Source of the DNA: Nocardioides sp.
GTDB lineage: Bacteria > Actinomycetota > Actinomycetes > Propionibacteriales > Nocardioidaceae
Assembly: GCF_004803405.1 (NCBI RefSeq)
Contig: NZ_SSXI01000312.1
Location: 1 to 61,201 of the forward strand
Length of the DNA stretch: 61,201 nucleotides
Direction of reading: 5' to 3'
Below the pieces are notes generated by a model that was given only the letters and a program-made list of their open reading frames with translations, was not told the origin of the DNA and did not search any database. Below are positions 28,155 through 37,576 of this stretch, one piece after another (position 1 is the first letter of the stretch; each line of letters opens with the position of its first letter). A program made the translations under genes and the position numbers.

Positions 28155-29198
28155 GTGACATTGAAGAGCCGTAGCGAAGAGCGCCGTCGGATGCGTGCCT
28201 TGGCGAGCGACGCCCGAGCGGGTTCTTGGGCTCGCGGCCGGGCACGGACAGCTCAACGGGACTTCGTCCGGCGGAACTGGTGGGTATACCTGGGTGCCGT
28301 GCTGGTCTTGGTGGCATTGACGAGCGCGGTTTCCATGATGGTGCCCACCAGCTTCCTGAAGGGGCTGGTGATCGGAAGCTTCTTCGTCGGCGGTGGGGCC
28401 GCGTTGTGGTCGCTGACCGTTCAGGTCACCGGCACGGCGCCGGTGATGATGGGCGACACGGCAGAGATGTGGACAGCGATGGAACTGCGGCGGCTCCAGT
28501 CCCGTGGATGGCGGGTCGTCAACCACTTCCTGCTCGCGAGGGACGACCTTGATCATGTTCTGGTCGGTCCTGGTGGCGCCTACGTGGTGGAGACGAAGTG
28601 GAGTGCTTCTCCCTGGCAGTCTGAGTTCGGTCGGTCGCGAGTGCGGGCGGCGGTCGCTCAGGCGAACGCGAACGCGCGCAGTCTCGGACTCTGGCATCCG
28701 ATGAAATCGCGTGGCGTGCCGGTACGGCCAGTCGTGGTGCTCTGGGGCGGAGGCCCGAATAGGCAGGAGAGCATCGCCCGGGACCAAGGCACGACGATCG
28801 TGACGGGAAACGCACTGCGTACCTGGGTGGACCGACTTGACGGAGAGGCTCTCTCCGCGGACCAAGTCGCGGATGTGTGGCAGGCGCTCGATGCGCAGGT
28901 GGCACTGCGAGATCCGTCGGACCGGGCAGAGAACCCGGTCCCGACCTCTGTCGCCGCTCTGCTGTCGCGGTGCTCGATCGCGATCAGCTGCGCGGTCCTC
29001 GGCTTCTTCCTGGTCGGCCGACTGTTGGCAGCTACTGACTCGGTTTGGCTCAGTGTTGGACTGGGCGCCGCGACCCTGGTTCCTGCAGTCGTGGGCACCC
29101 GAGTCCGCAGGCTACGGGTAGCCGCGTGGGGGTGGCTGATCGGAATAGGCCTGCCGGTATTGGCCCTGGCACTGGCCCAACTTCTCAGCCAGCTCTGA
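28155..29198 (+). CDS. Membrane protein with nuclease-related (NERD) domain
   Basis: About 347 residues. Two hydrophobic helices near the N-terminus (YLGAVLVLVALTSAVSMMV and VIGSFFVGGGAALWSL) precede a NERD domain with SRGWRVVNHFLLARDDLDHV, VGPGGAYVVETKWS and VRPVVVLWGG. These hold the expected Asp and Glu-x-Lys of the nuclease fold. Two further helices close the protein. NERD domains are predicted DNA-processing domains related to restriction-type nucleases. The GTG at 28155 fits the start of the charged N-terminal segment; ATG 28191 is an alternative. It is divergent from the exonuclease with a 181-bp shared intergenic region. Confidence 0.8.
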   Translation: MTLKSRSEERRRMRALASDARAGSWARGRARTAQRDFVRRNWWVYLGAVLVLVALTSAVSMMVPTSFLKGLVIGSFFVGGGAALWSLTVQVTGTAPVMMGDTAEMWTAMELRRLQSRGWRVVNHFLLARDDLDHVLVGPGGAYVVETKWSASPWQSEFGRSRVRAAVAQANANARSLGLWHPMKSRGVPVRPVVVLWGGGPNRQESIARDQGTTIVTGNALRTWVDRLDGEALSADQVADVWQALDAQVALRDPSDRAENPVPTSVAALLSRCSIAISCAVLGFFLVGRLLAATDSVWLSVGLGAATLVPAVVGTRVRRLRVAAWGWLIGIGLPVLALALAQLLSQL

Positions 29199-29357
29199 GT
29201 GACTGGCGCTTTGCGTCCGGCACTGACAGATCCCGTCGAGCATCGGGCATCAAAGTAGAGGTGCGCGAGCACCTCGGGGTCGAGCTGCAAGTAGCCCCGG
29301 GCAGTTGTCGTCGAGCCAACACGTGTAGCCCGGCGTCATACCGGCTCCCCTCTGTTG

Positions 29358-30557
29358 TCAACTGGCCGTCTGGATGAGCTTCCTGGCCGAGGTCTTCCGA
29401 GGGTGCGGGGTCGGTTGTAGCGTCGTGGCTGCGGGTCCGGGAAGTGGCTGATCCGAAGTGTCGATGTGCGGGGGCAGGTCGACCGCGCTGGATTCATGAG
29501 ACACCCCGCAGTGCCCTCCCGGATCCGCACCTTGCGCCGCGCGGGCGTCGGCGAGGAGCTGTCGATAGATCGCGTCGGAGATCCTTCGCTTGAGGCAGCG
29601 CATCGCCTCGGCGCACGTCTTGCCGGCAGCGATCTTGCGTCGGTAGTAGGCGCGGCCCGGGGTGTCCAGCCGGATCTGGGTAGCTGCGGCGATGTGGATT
29701 ATGTGGTTCATCCGCCGATTGCCTGCTCGTGAGAGTCGGTGTCGTACGACTTCGCCGGAGGATGCCTCGATCGGTGCAGTGCCGGTCTAGGAGGCGAACC
29801 GGTTCCGGTCGGCGAACCGGGTGACGTCACCTACGTCAGCCAGGACTCAGGCAGCGACGATCGGACCGACCCCTTTGAGGTCCATCAGGGTGGAGCCGCT
29901 GTCCTGGACGAGGACCTTGAGCTCCTTGGTCAGGGTCTTCATCTTCTTCTCCACCACGACCAGCTCGGCGAGCTGCTCGGCCGCCGGCCGGCGGCGGGTC
30001 TTCCCGACCACGTCGCGTGGCCGCACGCCGGCGAGGATCGCCTTGGCCTGGCCGGTGGTGATGTCCTTCTTTGCCTTACCGGGCGTCAGGTCGGCCAGCA
30101 GCCGCTGCAACCGATTCGCGATCTGGGTTCGCTGACGGGCGAGCTCCTCGCGACGGTCGACCAGCATCCGCAGCGCCTCCAGCTCAGGGTCGAGCGCGAG
30201 CACACGCAGGTTCTTCGCGCGGACCGCAGCGACCGCGACCGAGTGCGCGTCGTGGGCGTCGGTCTTGCGACCATGGCCGGTGTCGAGCATCCGCGCCCGC
30301 GCGGCCAGCTTCGCCGGAACGTCGAGGACGTGCTCGCCCTCGGCCAACAGGCGCTGGGCCACCGATCGGCCAGCGCCGTTGCTCCCCTCTACCGCCCACA
30401 CGCGCTCGGGCCAGGCCTCGACATAGCGTTACATCGCGGCGAATCCGGCCTTGTCGGTGCTGAACCGTGCTGAGGTCAGGACTCGCTCGTGGCGGTCGAT
30501 GACCTCGATCGTGGCCGACAACTTGTGGGGATCGACCCCGATGACGATGTTCTCCAT
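29358..30557 (-). pseudogene. IS110-family transposase with three in-frame stop codons
   Basis: One frame of 400 codons from ATG 30557 (GAGGAAG upstream) to 29358 encodes a full-length IS110 transposase. It has IGVDPHKLSATIEV, VWAVEGSNGAG, the DEDD pair in KTDAHDAH, LMDLKGVGPIVAA and the C-terminal TGTAPIEASSGEVVRH-type Tnp20 domain. The frame is interrupted by TAA at about 30430, TGA at about 29845 and TAG at about 29790, with no frameshift. The product cannot be made, so the element is dead. Full IS ends were not resolved. Confidence 0.85.
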
Positions 30558-30867
30558 GTGCTTCCTCGCGCGTAGATCCGGCAACGGGGCAGATGGCGAG
30601 GCGGGCACTGCTACTGCGAGCTGGGCACACCCCTCTCGAGCCACGCCTCCCCGGTGCCCGGGGAGAACGCAAACCGGTAGAGAGCCACACCCACGTCGCG
30701 GGTGGGCAGCCGCATAGAGAGCGTCTCGCCGAGCACCTGGACCGAGTCTGGCCGGACGCCGGTCCTACGGGAATCGTCTAGTAGCCGCGAGTGATGCGGG
30801 CGAACGACGCGAACTCGGCCGTCGGAACGCGCAGGGTGTGGTATGAAACGCTCGATCGCGGACCCCG
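30558..30867. other. Intergenic region with a strong hairpin
   Basis: These 310 bp lie between the IS110 start and the stop of the small membrane protein. They contain ctccccgg at 30647-30654 and its exact complement ccggggag at 30658-30665 around a 3-nt loop. No T-run follows on either side. It could be part of the IS110 end, which often carries secondary structure, or a transcription end for the relaxase operon. No gene was seen. Confidence 0.4.
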
Positions 30868-31347
30868 TCATGACGCGGGTCCCGTGAGCGAAGAAGCTTC
30901 GTGCGGCTTGCGACGACCTGCCGAGTCCCAGGGAGAATGGCTCAAGCCATTTCGCACGCGCGTTCGCCTCGTGCTTTGCCGGCGAGTGCAACCAGCTACC
31001 GGCTTGCCGGCCGACCATGGGGAAGGCGAGGCCCTTCGGCACGCCGATGCAACGCGACGCACCGAGATCAGGCACGCCATGACGGCGAGCTTGATCGCAT
31101 CCCATGCGAGCACGAGGACAACTAGGTTGAGCCAGCCCGGAGCACCGGCCTCGATCGCAACTGGGATCGTCCGCACCGCCAAGGCACACCCGAATGCGAG
31201 CGCTCCGAGCGCGAATGCCATGCGGAGGGAGGGCGGCGACTCACCGGCACGGCGGACCAGGACGTTGGCGGGCGCGTAAGCCTGGAGCACGCTGTGCGTG
31301 CATGCCACAGCGGCGATGACGGGCAGCGTGATGAGGATGAGCAGCAT
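30868..31347 (-). CDS. Small polytopic membrane protein in the relaxase operon
   Basis: A 159-residue protein with three hydrophobic helices: residues 1-22 (MLLILITLPVIAAVACTHSV), 43-63 (MAFALGALAFGCALAVRTIP) and 70-92 (LNLVVLVLAWDAIKLAVMAC). The last 65 residues are Arg/Ser-rich and unlike a membrane protein, so the original C-terminus may have been replaced near the IS110 insertion. An ideal GGAGGT ribosome site fixes the ATG at 31347. It lies 102 bp downstream of the relaxase gene and probably serves conjugation, but I recognise no family. Confidence 0.65.
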   Translation of the reverse strand: MLLILITLPVIAAVACTHSVLQAYAPANVLVRRAGESPPSLRMAFALGALAFGCALAVRTIPVAIEAGAPGWLNLVVLVLAWDAIKLAVMACLISVRRVASACRRASPSPWSAGKPVAGCTRRQSTRRTRVRNGLSHSPWDSAGRRKPHEASSLTGPAS

Positions 31348-31449
31348 GTGTACCTCCGGGGCTGGGCGAGCACGAACCTGCTTAGGCCGAACCATGCGTC
31401 CCACCGAGCCGAGCCTCGTTCACTGTGGACGGACGCGACAACCTCGGCC

Positions 31450-34400
31450 CTATAGCGCGGAGACGGCCTGGACGTCGGCAGCTGCGCCGTGCCCCGCCGC
31501 CGACGCCTGAGATGCGATGCCCGCGGCGCGTCGCACCGCCTGTAGAGCAACCCGACGATCCGCCCGTTGGGCGTCGGTCGACGCTCCCCCGCCGACCGAT
31601 ACATCCGAGGTGACCTGATAGCGATCACGGTAGGCCGCGACGGTGGCGACGGCAGCCCGCCAAGCCACGAGGTCGGTCGGGCCCGCTGCGGGCGGTTCAC
31701 CCAGGCTGCGTACCCAACCAGCACCCGCGTCGATTGCGTCCGCAGCCAGCGCGGCCGCCCGTCCTTCGATGAGCTGCTTGCGCTCCTCGATCGCCTGGCG
31801 ATCCTCGACGGGCATCTCCCCCAGTGGCTCGGGGATGAGGCCTGCGACCAGACGGCCACGGAGTCGACAGCCGCGGGGCGGAGATGCCGCTGCCTGCTCG
31901 ACCCGGTACCGAAGCACTGCGGCGATGTCGTCAGCATCATCGAGCGGGTGCCGCCCGACTACGCGCGGAACCAGCTTCTCGAGATCGTGGTGGTAGGCCT
32001 CGGCCCGGCGGAGCGACGCAGTGAGTGGTCCGAAGGCGGACGACTGGACGACTGCCTCGTGCTGGGCGGGCGTGAGCCCGGACCGTCGCAGGAGTTCCAT
32101 GAAGCGGTCGCCTTGGGCGTCCGCCGCGATCGTCTCGAGCTCGGCGGCGAGGCGGTCGATGCCGCCGTGGATCGCGTACTCGGCCTCCATCGTCTGGTGC
32201 GCGGACATGCTTGCGCCGCTGTGTTGGAGGACCCCGAAGAGCACGGTACGAGCCGTGACGTCGTCAGGCTCGGGAGTCGAGTGGCTGTCGTCCGGCTGGT
32301 CGAGTGCGACGTAGGCGGTGTTCGACTCGCGACCGCGGCTCATGGATACGTAGAGGTTCTCGCGAGTGGTCGACGGGGTGACGACCACATGGGAGGTGTC
32401 GACGGTGATGCCCTGGGCTCGATGGGCGGTGACGGCATACCCCAGGTCGACGTACTCCACGACGTAGTCGGGCGGCAGAACCGCCTTGCCACGACGTCGT
32501 GAATCGAGCCGGTCGACGAGCATCGATCCGTCGCGCCGGATGTCGACCACCCGCCAGCGGTCACCGTTCTTGACCCAGCCATCGCGCGAGGTCCGCAGGG
32601 TTCGCGCGTTCCGTCGGGTGATGACCACATCCCCGACAGAGGCGCTGTTGCCGTCGGCCAGTGGGAGCTCACGGCCATCGACGGCGCCGTCGAGCAGCAG
32701 CCGCTCGGCGCGCGCCCGCTCGTTCAGACTTCGTACGGCGTGGGAGGACTCGGTGACGAGGACGCTGGCCTTGCCGGCGCTACAGTCCGCACGCCACGCC
32801 TCGTAGGCCCGGTCGAGCATCTCCTCGGCTAGTCCCGCGCGGATTCGCTTCTGGCGGACGTACGTCGAGATGACCTCGACCTCACCCCGACGAAGGGCGA
32901 GGGAGGCGTGCTTCTCCCAGTCGTTCACGAACCGATGGATGTCGGTCAGCTCCGGGACATCGCTGCGCCAATCGACCAGGAGCGCGAAGGCGCCCCCGGC
33001 TTCGACGGACTGGAGCTGATACGGGTCACCGACCAGCAGCACCTTGGCCCCGGCACCTTCAGCGATGCCACTGATCCGGTCGAGTGTGGTCGTTCCCGCA
33101 AGCGTGGCCTCGTCAATGATCACCAACTGCCCGGCGCGCAGGTCCGTTCGCCCGTGGTCGTACTCATGCAGCCACTTCGCCGTGTTGTCACAGGCGATCC
33201 CGAGGTCGTCGGCCAGTGCCTGCGCAGCTGTCGCGGAGGGCGCCAGTCCGACGACGCTGCCGTGTCCGTGCTCGACGTTCCACGCGGAGCGAAGGGCGTG
33301 CATCGTTGTCGTCTTGCCTGCGCCCGCGGGACCAACCAGCAAATCCAGCTTTCGACCGGACGTGGTGATGCTCTCGAGTGCGGTCCGCTGTTGAGTGCTG
33401 AGCCGACCACTCGAACGCAACACCACCCGCGCCAGCGTGCTGCGGCGCACGGTCGGCGCGCTCGTCGCTTCCGAGCGGTCCAGGAGGCGTGCTTCGGCTT
33501 CCATGATCGCGGTCGAGGAGTACTTGGCCGCGTGCCGCGGCCGGAAGAGGCTCGTGCCGTCTTCACGCTGGAAGCGAACCGGGCTGCTTGCCAATTCCGG
33601 TGGCGTGAGCGACACCGACTGACGCTGAGCCGCTTCGACCACCATGGCGACGACCGCCTCGCGGTCCGTGGTGATTGCGAACCGGAGGCCCACCGTCTGA
33701 TTCGATGCCTCGGCCAGGAGGTTCCAGTGGGTCCACACCGCCCTTTTGACCTCGACAGCGGCCACGACATCAGCGGCGATCGCCTCGATCGCAGCCAGAG
33801 GAACGTCGTCGACGGTGAGCGGAGCGCCACCCGCGCCAAGGAGGGTTGCCGCCCAGGCGGTGGCGTCCGCGCCCAGTCGCTCAGATGCGCGGCGTCGCCA
33901 CTCGGCTGTCAGGTCAACGAGCGACCGCACCTGCTTGGGTGGTCGAGTACCCAATGTCGCGTGAGCGCGGAGCTCGACGATGACCTTGGGCGACGGCATC
34001 CGACCGTGCCTTGCGACGTACTCGGCGATAAGCTCGTCCTTCTTGAGCTCGATCTCGCGGGTCCGGCTCGAGAACTCGGCGATGAGGTCATCGCTGATGC
34101 CGGCGATCTCCCATTGCGGGTTGCGGTCGGCGCCGCGTTCGCGGAGTTCCCAGTCGATCCCGATGTCGCGGCTCAGCCGGTCGGCCAGCAGTGCGTTGTA
34201 GTGCGCGGACAGGCCGGTGACGGAGGAGAACACCGGGCGCCCGTCGAGGCTTCGCCACCGTCCGTCCATCACCGTCAGCACCTTGTTGGACACCACCACG
34301 TGGGTGTGGAGCTGAGGATCTCCTGCGCGGGAGTCGAAATGGTCGTAGGCGACGGCGGCGACTCCCACCACACTGACCTGGGCCACGGCGCCGTTGCTGT

Positions 34401-34992
34401 CGGAGATGCCGGCCCTCGTCGCGGCCACTTCCCGCTCGAAGAAGTCGATGACGTCGGCGACAGCCGCGTGATGCGCTTCCGCAATCCGCTCCTGGGTGGC
34501 CGCGTCGGCAACTGCCCACAGCACCGACACCGACTTGGGGACGCTGAAGGTGAAATCGAAGCCCGCCACGGCCCGGCGCATGCCGGCAGCGGTCTCCTCG
34601 GCTTCGATCCGGCTCGTCTCGGCCGCGCAGTCCTCCTGCGTCATCTCCGGATCGAGAGCCGCCACTCGCTCGTCGATGCGGTCCGCCAGGCGCTTGTACG
34701 TCGGATACGCACGCCCGAGCTGCTCCCCAGTGATGGGGTCCCGCCCCATGCCGATCAGCAGCGCGAGCTGCTCCTCGGTCACCTGCATCCCGACAGCCAG
34801 CTGACCGCCTCCGAAGGACCGGACTCCAGAGCCGAGCCAGCGGCCTGGCGGCGTACCGACCTCGGCGTAGTACCGAGTGAGTGGCGTCGACAGGGCTCTG
34901 CTGCCGTCGCCCGCGGCGACGCTGCGCAGCAGGTACTGATAGCCGCTGCCCGCGGACATCCGCCGCAGCGAGACCGTCACGGCCGTTTCCAT
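31450..34992 (-). CDS. MobF-family relaxase/helicase (TraA/TrwC-like)
   Basis: A 1180-residue conjugative relaxase. The N-terminal TrwC domain has candidate catalytic tyrosines Tyr18/Tyr20 and a YY pair at 41-42 (YYAEVGTPPGRWLGSG). It also has the metal-binding His triad His218, His229 and His231 (QLHTHVVVSNKV). The helicase half has Walker A GPAGAGKTTT (554-563, Lys560), Walker B VIIDEAT (Asp627-Glu628) and a RecD-like motif near GYAVTAHRAQGITVD. It nicks oriT, stays covalently bound and unwinds the transferred strand. GAGGG lies before the ATG at 34992; the open 5' extension to 35496 lies antisense to the lipoprotein leader and is rejected. Confidence 0.93.
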   Translation of the reverse strand: METAVTVSLRRMSAGSGYQYLLRSVAAGDGSRALSTPLTRYYAEVGTPPGRWLGSGVRSFGGGQLAVGMQVTEEQLALLIGMGRDPITGEQLGRAYPTYKRLADRIDERVAALDPEMTQEDCAAETSRIEAEETAAGMRRAVAGFDFTFSVPKSVSVLWAVADAATQERIAEAHHAAVADVIDFFEREVAATRAGISDSNGAVAQVSVVGVAAVAYDHFDSRAGDPQLHTHVVVSNKVLTVMDGRWRSLDGRPVFSSVTGLSAHYNALLADRLSRDIGIDWELRERGADRNPQWEIAGISDDLIAEFSSRTREIELKKDELIAEYVARHGRMPSPKVIVELRAHATLGTRPPKQVRSLVDLTAEWRRRASERLGADATAWAATLLGAGGAPLTVDDVPLAAIEAIAADVVAAVEVKRAVWTHWNLLAEASNQTVGLRFAITTDREAVVAMVVEAAQRQSVSLTPPELASSPVRFQREDGTSLFRPRHAAKYSSTAIMEAEARLLDRSEATSAPTVRRSTLARVVLRSSGRLSTQQRTALESITTSGRKLDLLVGPAGAGKTTTMHALRSAWNVEHGHGSVVGLAPSATAAQALADDLGIACDNTAKWLHEYDHGRTDLRAGQLVIIDEATLAGTTTLDRISGIAEGAGAKVLLVGDPYQLQSVEAGGAFALLVDWRSDVPELTDIHRFVNDWEKHASLALRRGEVEVISTYVRQKRIRAGLAEEMLDRAYEAWRADCSAGKASVLVTESSHAVRSLNERARAERLLLDGAVDGRELPLADGNSASVGDVVITRRNARTLRTSRDGWVKNGDRWRVVDIRRDGSMLVDRLDSRRRGKAVLPPDYVVEYVDLGYAVTAHRAQGITVDTSHVVVTPSTTRENLYVSMSRGRESNTAYVALDQPDDSHSTPEPDDVTARTVLFGVLQHSGASMSAHQTMEAEYAIHGGIDRLAAELETIAADAQGDRFMELLRRSGLTPAQHEAVVQSSAFGPLTASLRRAEAYHHDLEKLVPRVVGRHPLDDADDIAAVLRYRVEQAAASPPRGCRLRGRLVAGLIPEPLGEMPVEDRQAIEERKQLIEGRAAALAADAIDAGAGWVRSLGEPPAAGPTDLVAWRAAVATVAAYRDRYQVTSDVSVGGGASTDAQRADRRVALQAVRRAAGIASQASAAGHGAAADVQAVSAL

Positions 34993-35311
34993 TCCACAGC
35001 CCTCAGGTGCGCTTCTCCATCCACAGACCCCTCGATCTGCAATCCGTGTGAGGGGCGAGAGGTGGTGGGTGGAGACATGCGGGGATGGAGCAGGGGACGA
35101 GGGAAGGACCGATGACGCGGCGAGAGAAGGCAGGAGGCGTGGGGTCGGTAGAGCGGGTTGGAGAAGGCGAGGCACCTGAGGCTGGAAGGGCCTGTGGAAG
35201 TTGAGGGGCCAGAAACACGAATCGTGGTTACGATGAGGCGCAGACGGCGCTCGGGATCCGTCCGCAGCGGCGTCCGCCTCCTCTGTCACCGGTAGGAGGA
35301 ACAGGAACCGC
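34993..35311. promoter_or_regulatory. Divergent leader with strongly purine-rich plus strand; candidate oriT region
   Basis: These 319 bp separate the relaxase and lipoprotein starts, so they must hold both promoters. From about 35049 to 35215 the plus strand is overwhelmingly G and A, with recurring gagagg, ggagaaggcgagg and gagagaaggcagg words. Such strand asymmetry next to a MobF gene fits an origin of transfer or a relaxase-accessory binding region. No known nic consensus could be identified, so this is inference. AGGAGG lies 12 nt before the lipoprotein ATG. Confidence 0.4.
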
Positions 35312-35932
35312 ATGATGAATCGACTCGGGTTGATCTCCTGGGCGACCGGCATACTGATGTTGGCCGCGGTCTCCGCATGTGGCGGCAGCGACACTGATCC
35401 CCCAGCGACCGCCCAGCCGTCGTCGGCGCCGCCGAGCTCACCGACGGCGAGTCCCTCGCCGAGCTCTCCCTCCGACGCGGCGAGCGCCAATGCCACCGAG
35501 GCGGTGCGGAGCTACTTCACGGTGGTCGACCAGCTCCGCAGCGAATCTGCGGCCGACCTCAAGAAGCTGAAGTCCGTCGCGACTAGCGCGCAGCTCAACG
35601 CCGTCACGACCCTCATCGACCGATCGCGCGACGAGGGCCAGCGGCAGACCGGCACGACAGCCATCAACGAGCTGAAGGTTCAGTCGGTCAACCTCGACAA
35701 CTCCGACCCGAAGGCCGGCAAGGTCCCGACGGTCGTCATTGACGTCTGCTGGGACGTCAGCAAGGTCGACGTGCTCGACAGGAGCGGCAAGTCGATCGTC
35801 TCCCCAGACCGCCCGGACGCCGGGTGGACGCGTTACACCGTCGCCAACTACGACTACGCCGCCGATCCGACCGGCGGCTGGCGCGTGGCGACGGGCCAGG
35901 ACCTCAAGCAGACGCCATGCGCGGCATCCTGA
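35312..35932 (+). CDS. Secreted lipoprotein
   Basis: A 206-residue protein with a lipoprotein signal peptide ending in LAAVSAC (lipobox; Cys23 would be acylated) and a Ser/Pro/Thr-rich linker to about residue 60. The globular part (AVRSYFTVVDQLRSESAADL... GGWRVATGQDLKQTPC) looks like an NTF2/VirB8-like exported domain, a resemblance I can only suggest. It is the first gene of the rightward conjugation operon and overlaps the next start by 16 bp. It is likely anchored outside the membrane as a surface component of the transfer apparatus. Confidence 0.75.
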   Translation: MMNRLGLISWATGILMLAAVSACGGSDTDPPATAQPSSAPPSSPTASPSPSSPSDAASANATEAVRSYFTVVDQLRSESAADLKKLKSVATSAQLNAVTTLIDRSRDEGQRQTGTTAINELKVQSVNLDNSDPKAGKVPTVVIDVCWDVSKVDVLDRSGKSIVSPDRPDAGWTRYTVANYDYAADPTGGWRVATGQDLKQTPCAAS

Positions 35933-36876
35933 CTCGCCTCCTCCTGACTGCCCTGTCCGTCGCCGGCCTCACCGTCCTTGTCCACGCCCCGTCATACGCG
36001 GACACGGTGTGCTCCCAGACCGACCCGGCGACGGGCGAGTGCCTCATCTGGATCGAGGTGCCGGGCACGCCGGGTACGCCAGGTGAGCCGGGTGACGACG
36101 GGCCAGAGGACACCGGAAGCGGAACCGCCTGCTACTGGGACGGCACGAGCCAGGGCATCACGAAGCCACCGCCTGGGCCGGTTCCCTGCACGAAGGACGG
36201 CGCCTACTGGTCGAACACGTACCACTGCTACATCAGCCCGGTCGAGCCTCCGCCGCCTGCGAGCGACCCGAGCTGGCAGGGTCATGAGCCCGGCGACGGC
36301 GCTGTGTACTACTGCGACCAGCCGCAGACGGGCCTGCTCATCACCATCTGGTCGCAGGACCCGCCGCCGAACTCCGGCACGGGACCGACACCACGCGAGG
36401 TTGCGCAGATTGCCATCGAGCGGATGCGCCTATCTGCCATCAACATCGGCATCGCACCCGAGCCAGGTCCAGACAGCATCGGCCTGGTCGGGATGCCGGT
36501 CTGGATGTGGGCCAAGAATCCGAACGCGCACACCGTCGGCCCCATCACTGAGAGCGCCTCCGCCGGGGGCATCACGGTCACGGCCACCGCGAAGGTCCTC
36601 CACATCACCTGGGACATGGGCGACGGCACCGAGGTCGTTTGCAACACGGCGGGCACGCCGTACAAGCCGTCGTACGGGAGGAAGGACTCCCCCGACTGCG
36701 GCCACACCTACACGAAGTCGAGCGCGCACGAGGCCAACGACGCCTACACCGTCACGGCCACGTCGAGCTGGGTCATCACGTGGTCGGGCGCCGGCCAGAC
36801 AGGGACGATCCGGCTTGACGGCCTCAACCGCTCGACACAGATCCGGATCGGCGAGGCGCAGGTGCTCGTGAACTGA
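35917..36876 (+). CDS. Secreted protein with PKD/Ig-like domain
   Basis: A 319-residue protein. Residues 1-28 are a signal peptide (RLLLTALSVAGLTVLVHAPS, then YADT). A Pro/Gly-rich, Cys-containing region follows, including a collagen-like PGTPGTPGEPGDDGPEDTGS stretch. The C-terminus (about 190-319) is a beta-rich domain with ITWDMGDGTEVVC and DCGHTYTKSSA, typical of PKD domains. It is probably extracellular, perhaps a mating-pair or pilus-associated adhesin. It overlaps the lipoprotein gene by 16 bp in another frame and precedes the SAF gene by 25 bp. Confidence 0.75.
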   Translation: MRGILTRLLLTALSVAGLTVLVHAPSYADTVCSQTDPATGECLIWIEVPGTPGTPGEPGDDGPEDTGSGTACYWDGTSQGITKPPPGPVPCTKDGAYWSNTYHCYISPVEPPPPASDPSWQGHEPGDGAVYYCDQPQTGLLITIWSQDPPPNSGTGPTPREVAQIAIERMRLSAINIGIAPEPGPDSIGLVGMPVWMWAKNPNAHTVGPITESASAGGITVTATAKVLHITWDMGDGTEVVCNTAGTPYKPSYGRKDSPDCGHTYTKSSAHEANDAYTVTATSSWVITWSGAGQTGTIRLDGLNRSTQIRIGEAQVLVN

Positions 36877-36901
36877 CGAGCTGCGCGGGAGGTACGACGA
36901 A

Positions 36902-37576
36902 GTGTCCACAACTGCCCGAGAGGACCGGAGGACCGGCCCGCGCTCCGCCGCGCCGGAGACCGCCGCCATCACTCCCCCACCCAAGTTCCGGAGACGCCCT
37001 GCGCTGGTCGTGGCCGCGGTCATCGTGACCGCGCTCGGCTGCCTCCTCGGCGCGTGGGCCTGGAGCGCTACGACCAACACCCAGGAGGTGCTCGCTGCCC
37101 GCGACACGATCCACCGCGGCGAGGTGATCGAGGCCGAGGACATCCAGCGGATCCGGATCAGCGCCGACCCGGCGCTGTCGCCGCTGCCCGCTTCGGCGTA
37201 CGAAGACCTCATCGGTCAGCAGGCAGCCCTCGACATCGCGGCTGGCGGGCTCCTCACGAGCGAGTCGACGGCCGACGAGCCGCTGCCTCCGCAAGGCCAG
37301 TCGATCGTCGGGATCTCTCTGACGCCCGCACAGGTCCCCGGAATGCCTCTGTACGGCGGCGACAAGGTCCGCATCATCGTCACGCCGGGCGACAACGGAG
37401 AGGCACCCGCCAGCTCCCCGCAGTTCACGGTCGCCGAGGTCGTCGACACCTACCTGGACGAGACGACCGGCAACACCGTCGTCAACGTCCTGGTGCCTCA
37501 TGCCGATGCCGGGATCCTTGCCGCGCGAGCCGCCACCGGGAACGTCGCCCTGGTGCTGGACTCCGGAGCGGAGTGA
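36902..37576 (+). CDS. SAF domain protein, CpaB/RcpC-like
   Basis: A 224-residue bitopic protein: a cytoplasmic 30-residue tail, one membrane helix (ALVVAAVIVTALGCLLGAW) and an extracellular SAF/CpaB-type domain beginning VLAARDTIHRGEVIEAEDIQ. CpaB/RcpC proteins are assembly factors of Tad (type IVc) pili. The GTG at 36902 follows GGAGGTACG. It is the first gene of a tightly packed Tad block, and its TGA overlaps the ATG of the next gene by one base. Confidence 0.82.
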   Translation: MSTTAREDRRTGPRSAAPETAAITPPPKFRRRPALVVAAVIVTALGCLLGAWAWSATTNTQEVLAARDTIHRGEVIEAEDIQRIRISADPALSPLPASAYEDLIGQQAALDIAAGGLLTSESTADEPLPPQGQSIVGISLTPAQVPGMPLYGGDKVRIIVTPGDNGEAPASSPQFTVAEVVDTYLDETTGNTVVNVLVPHADAGILAARAATGNVALVLDSGAE

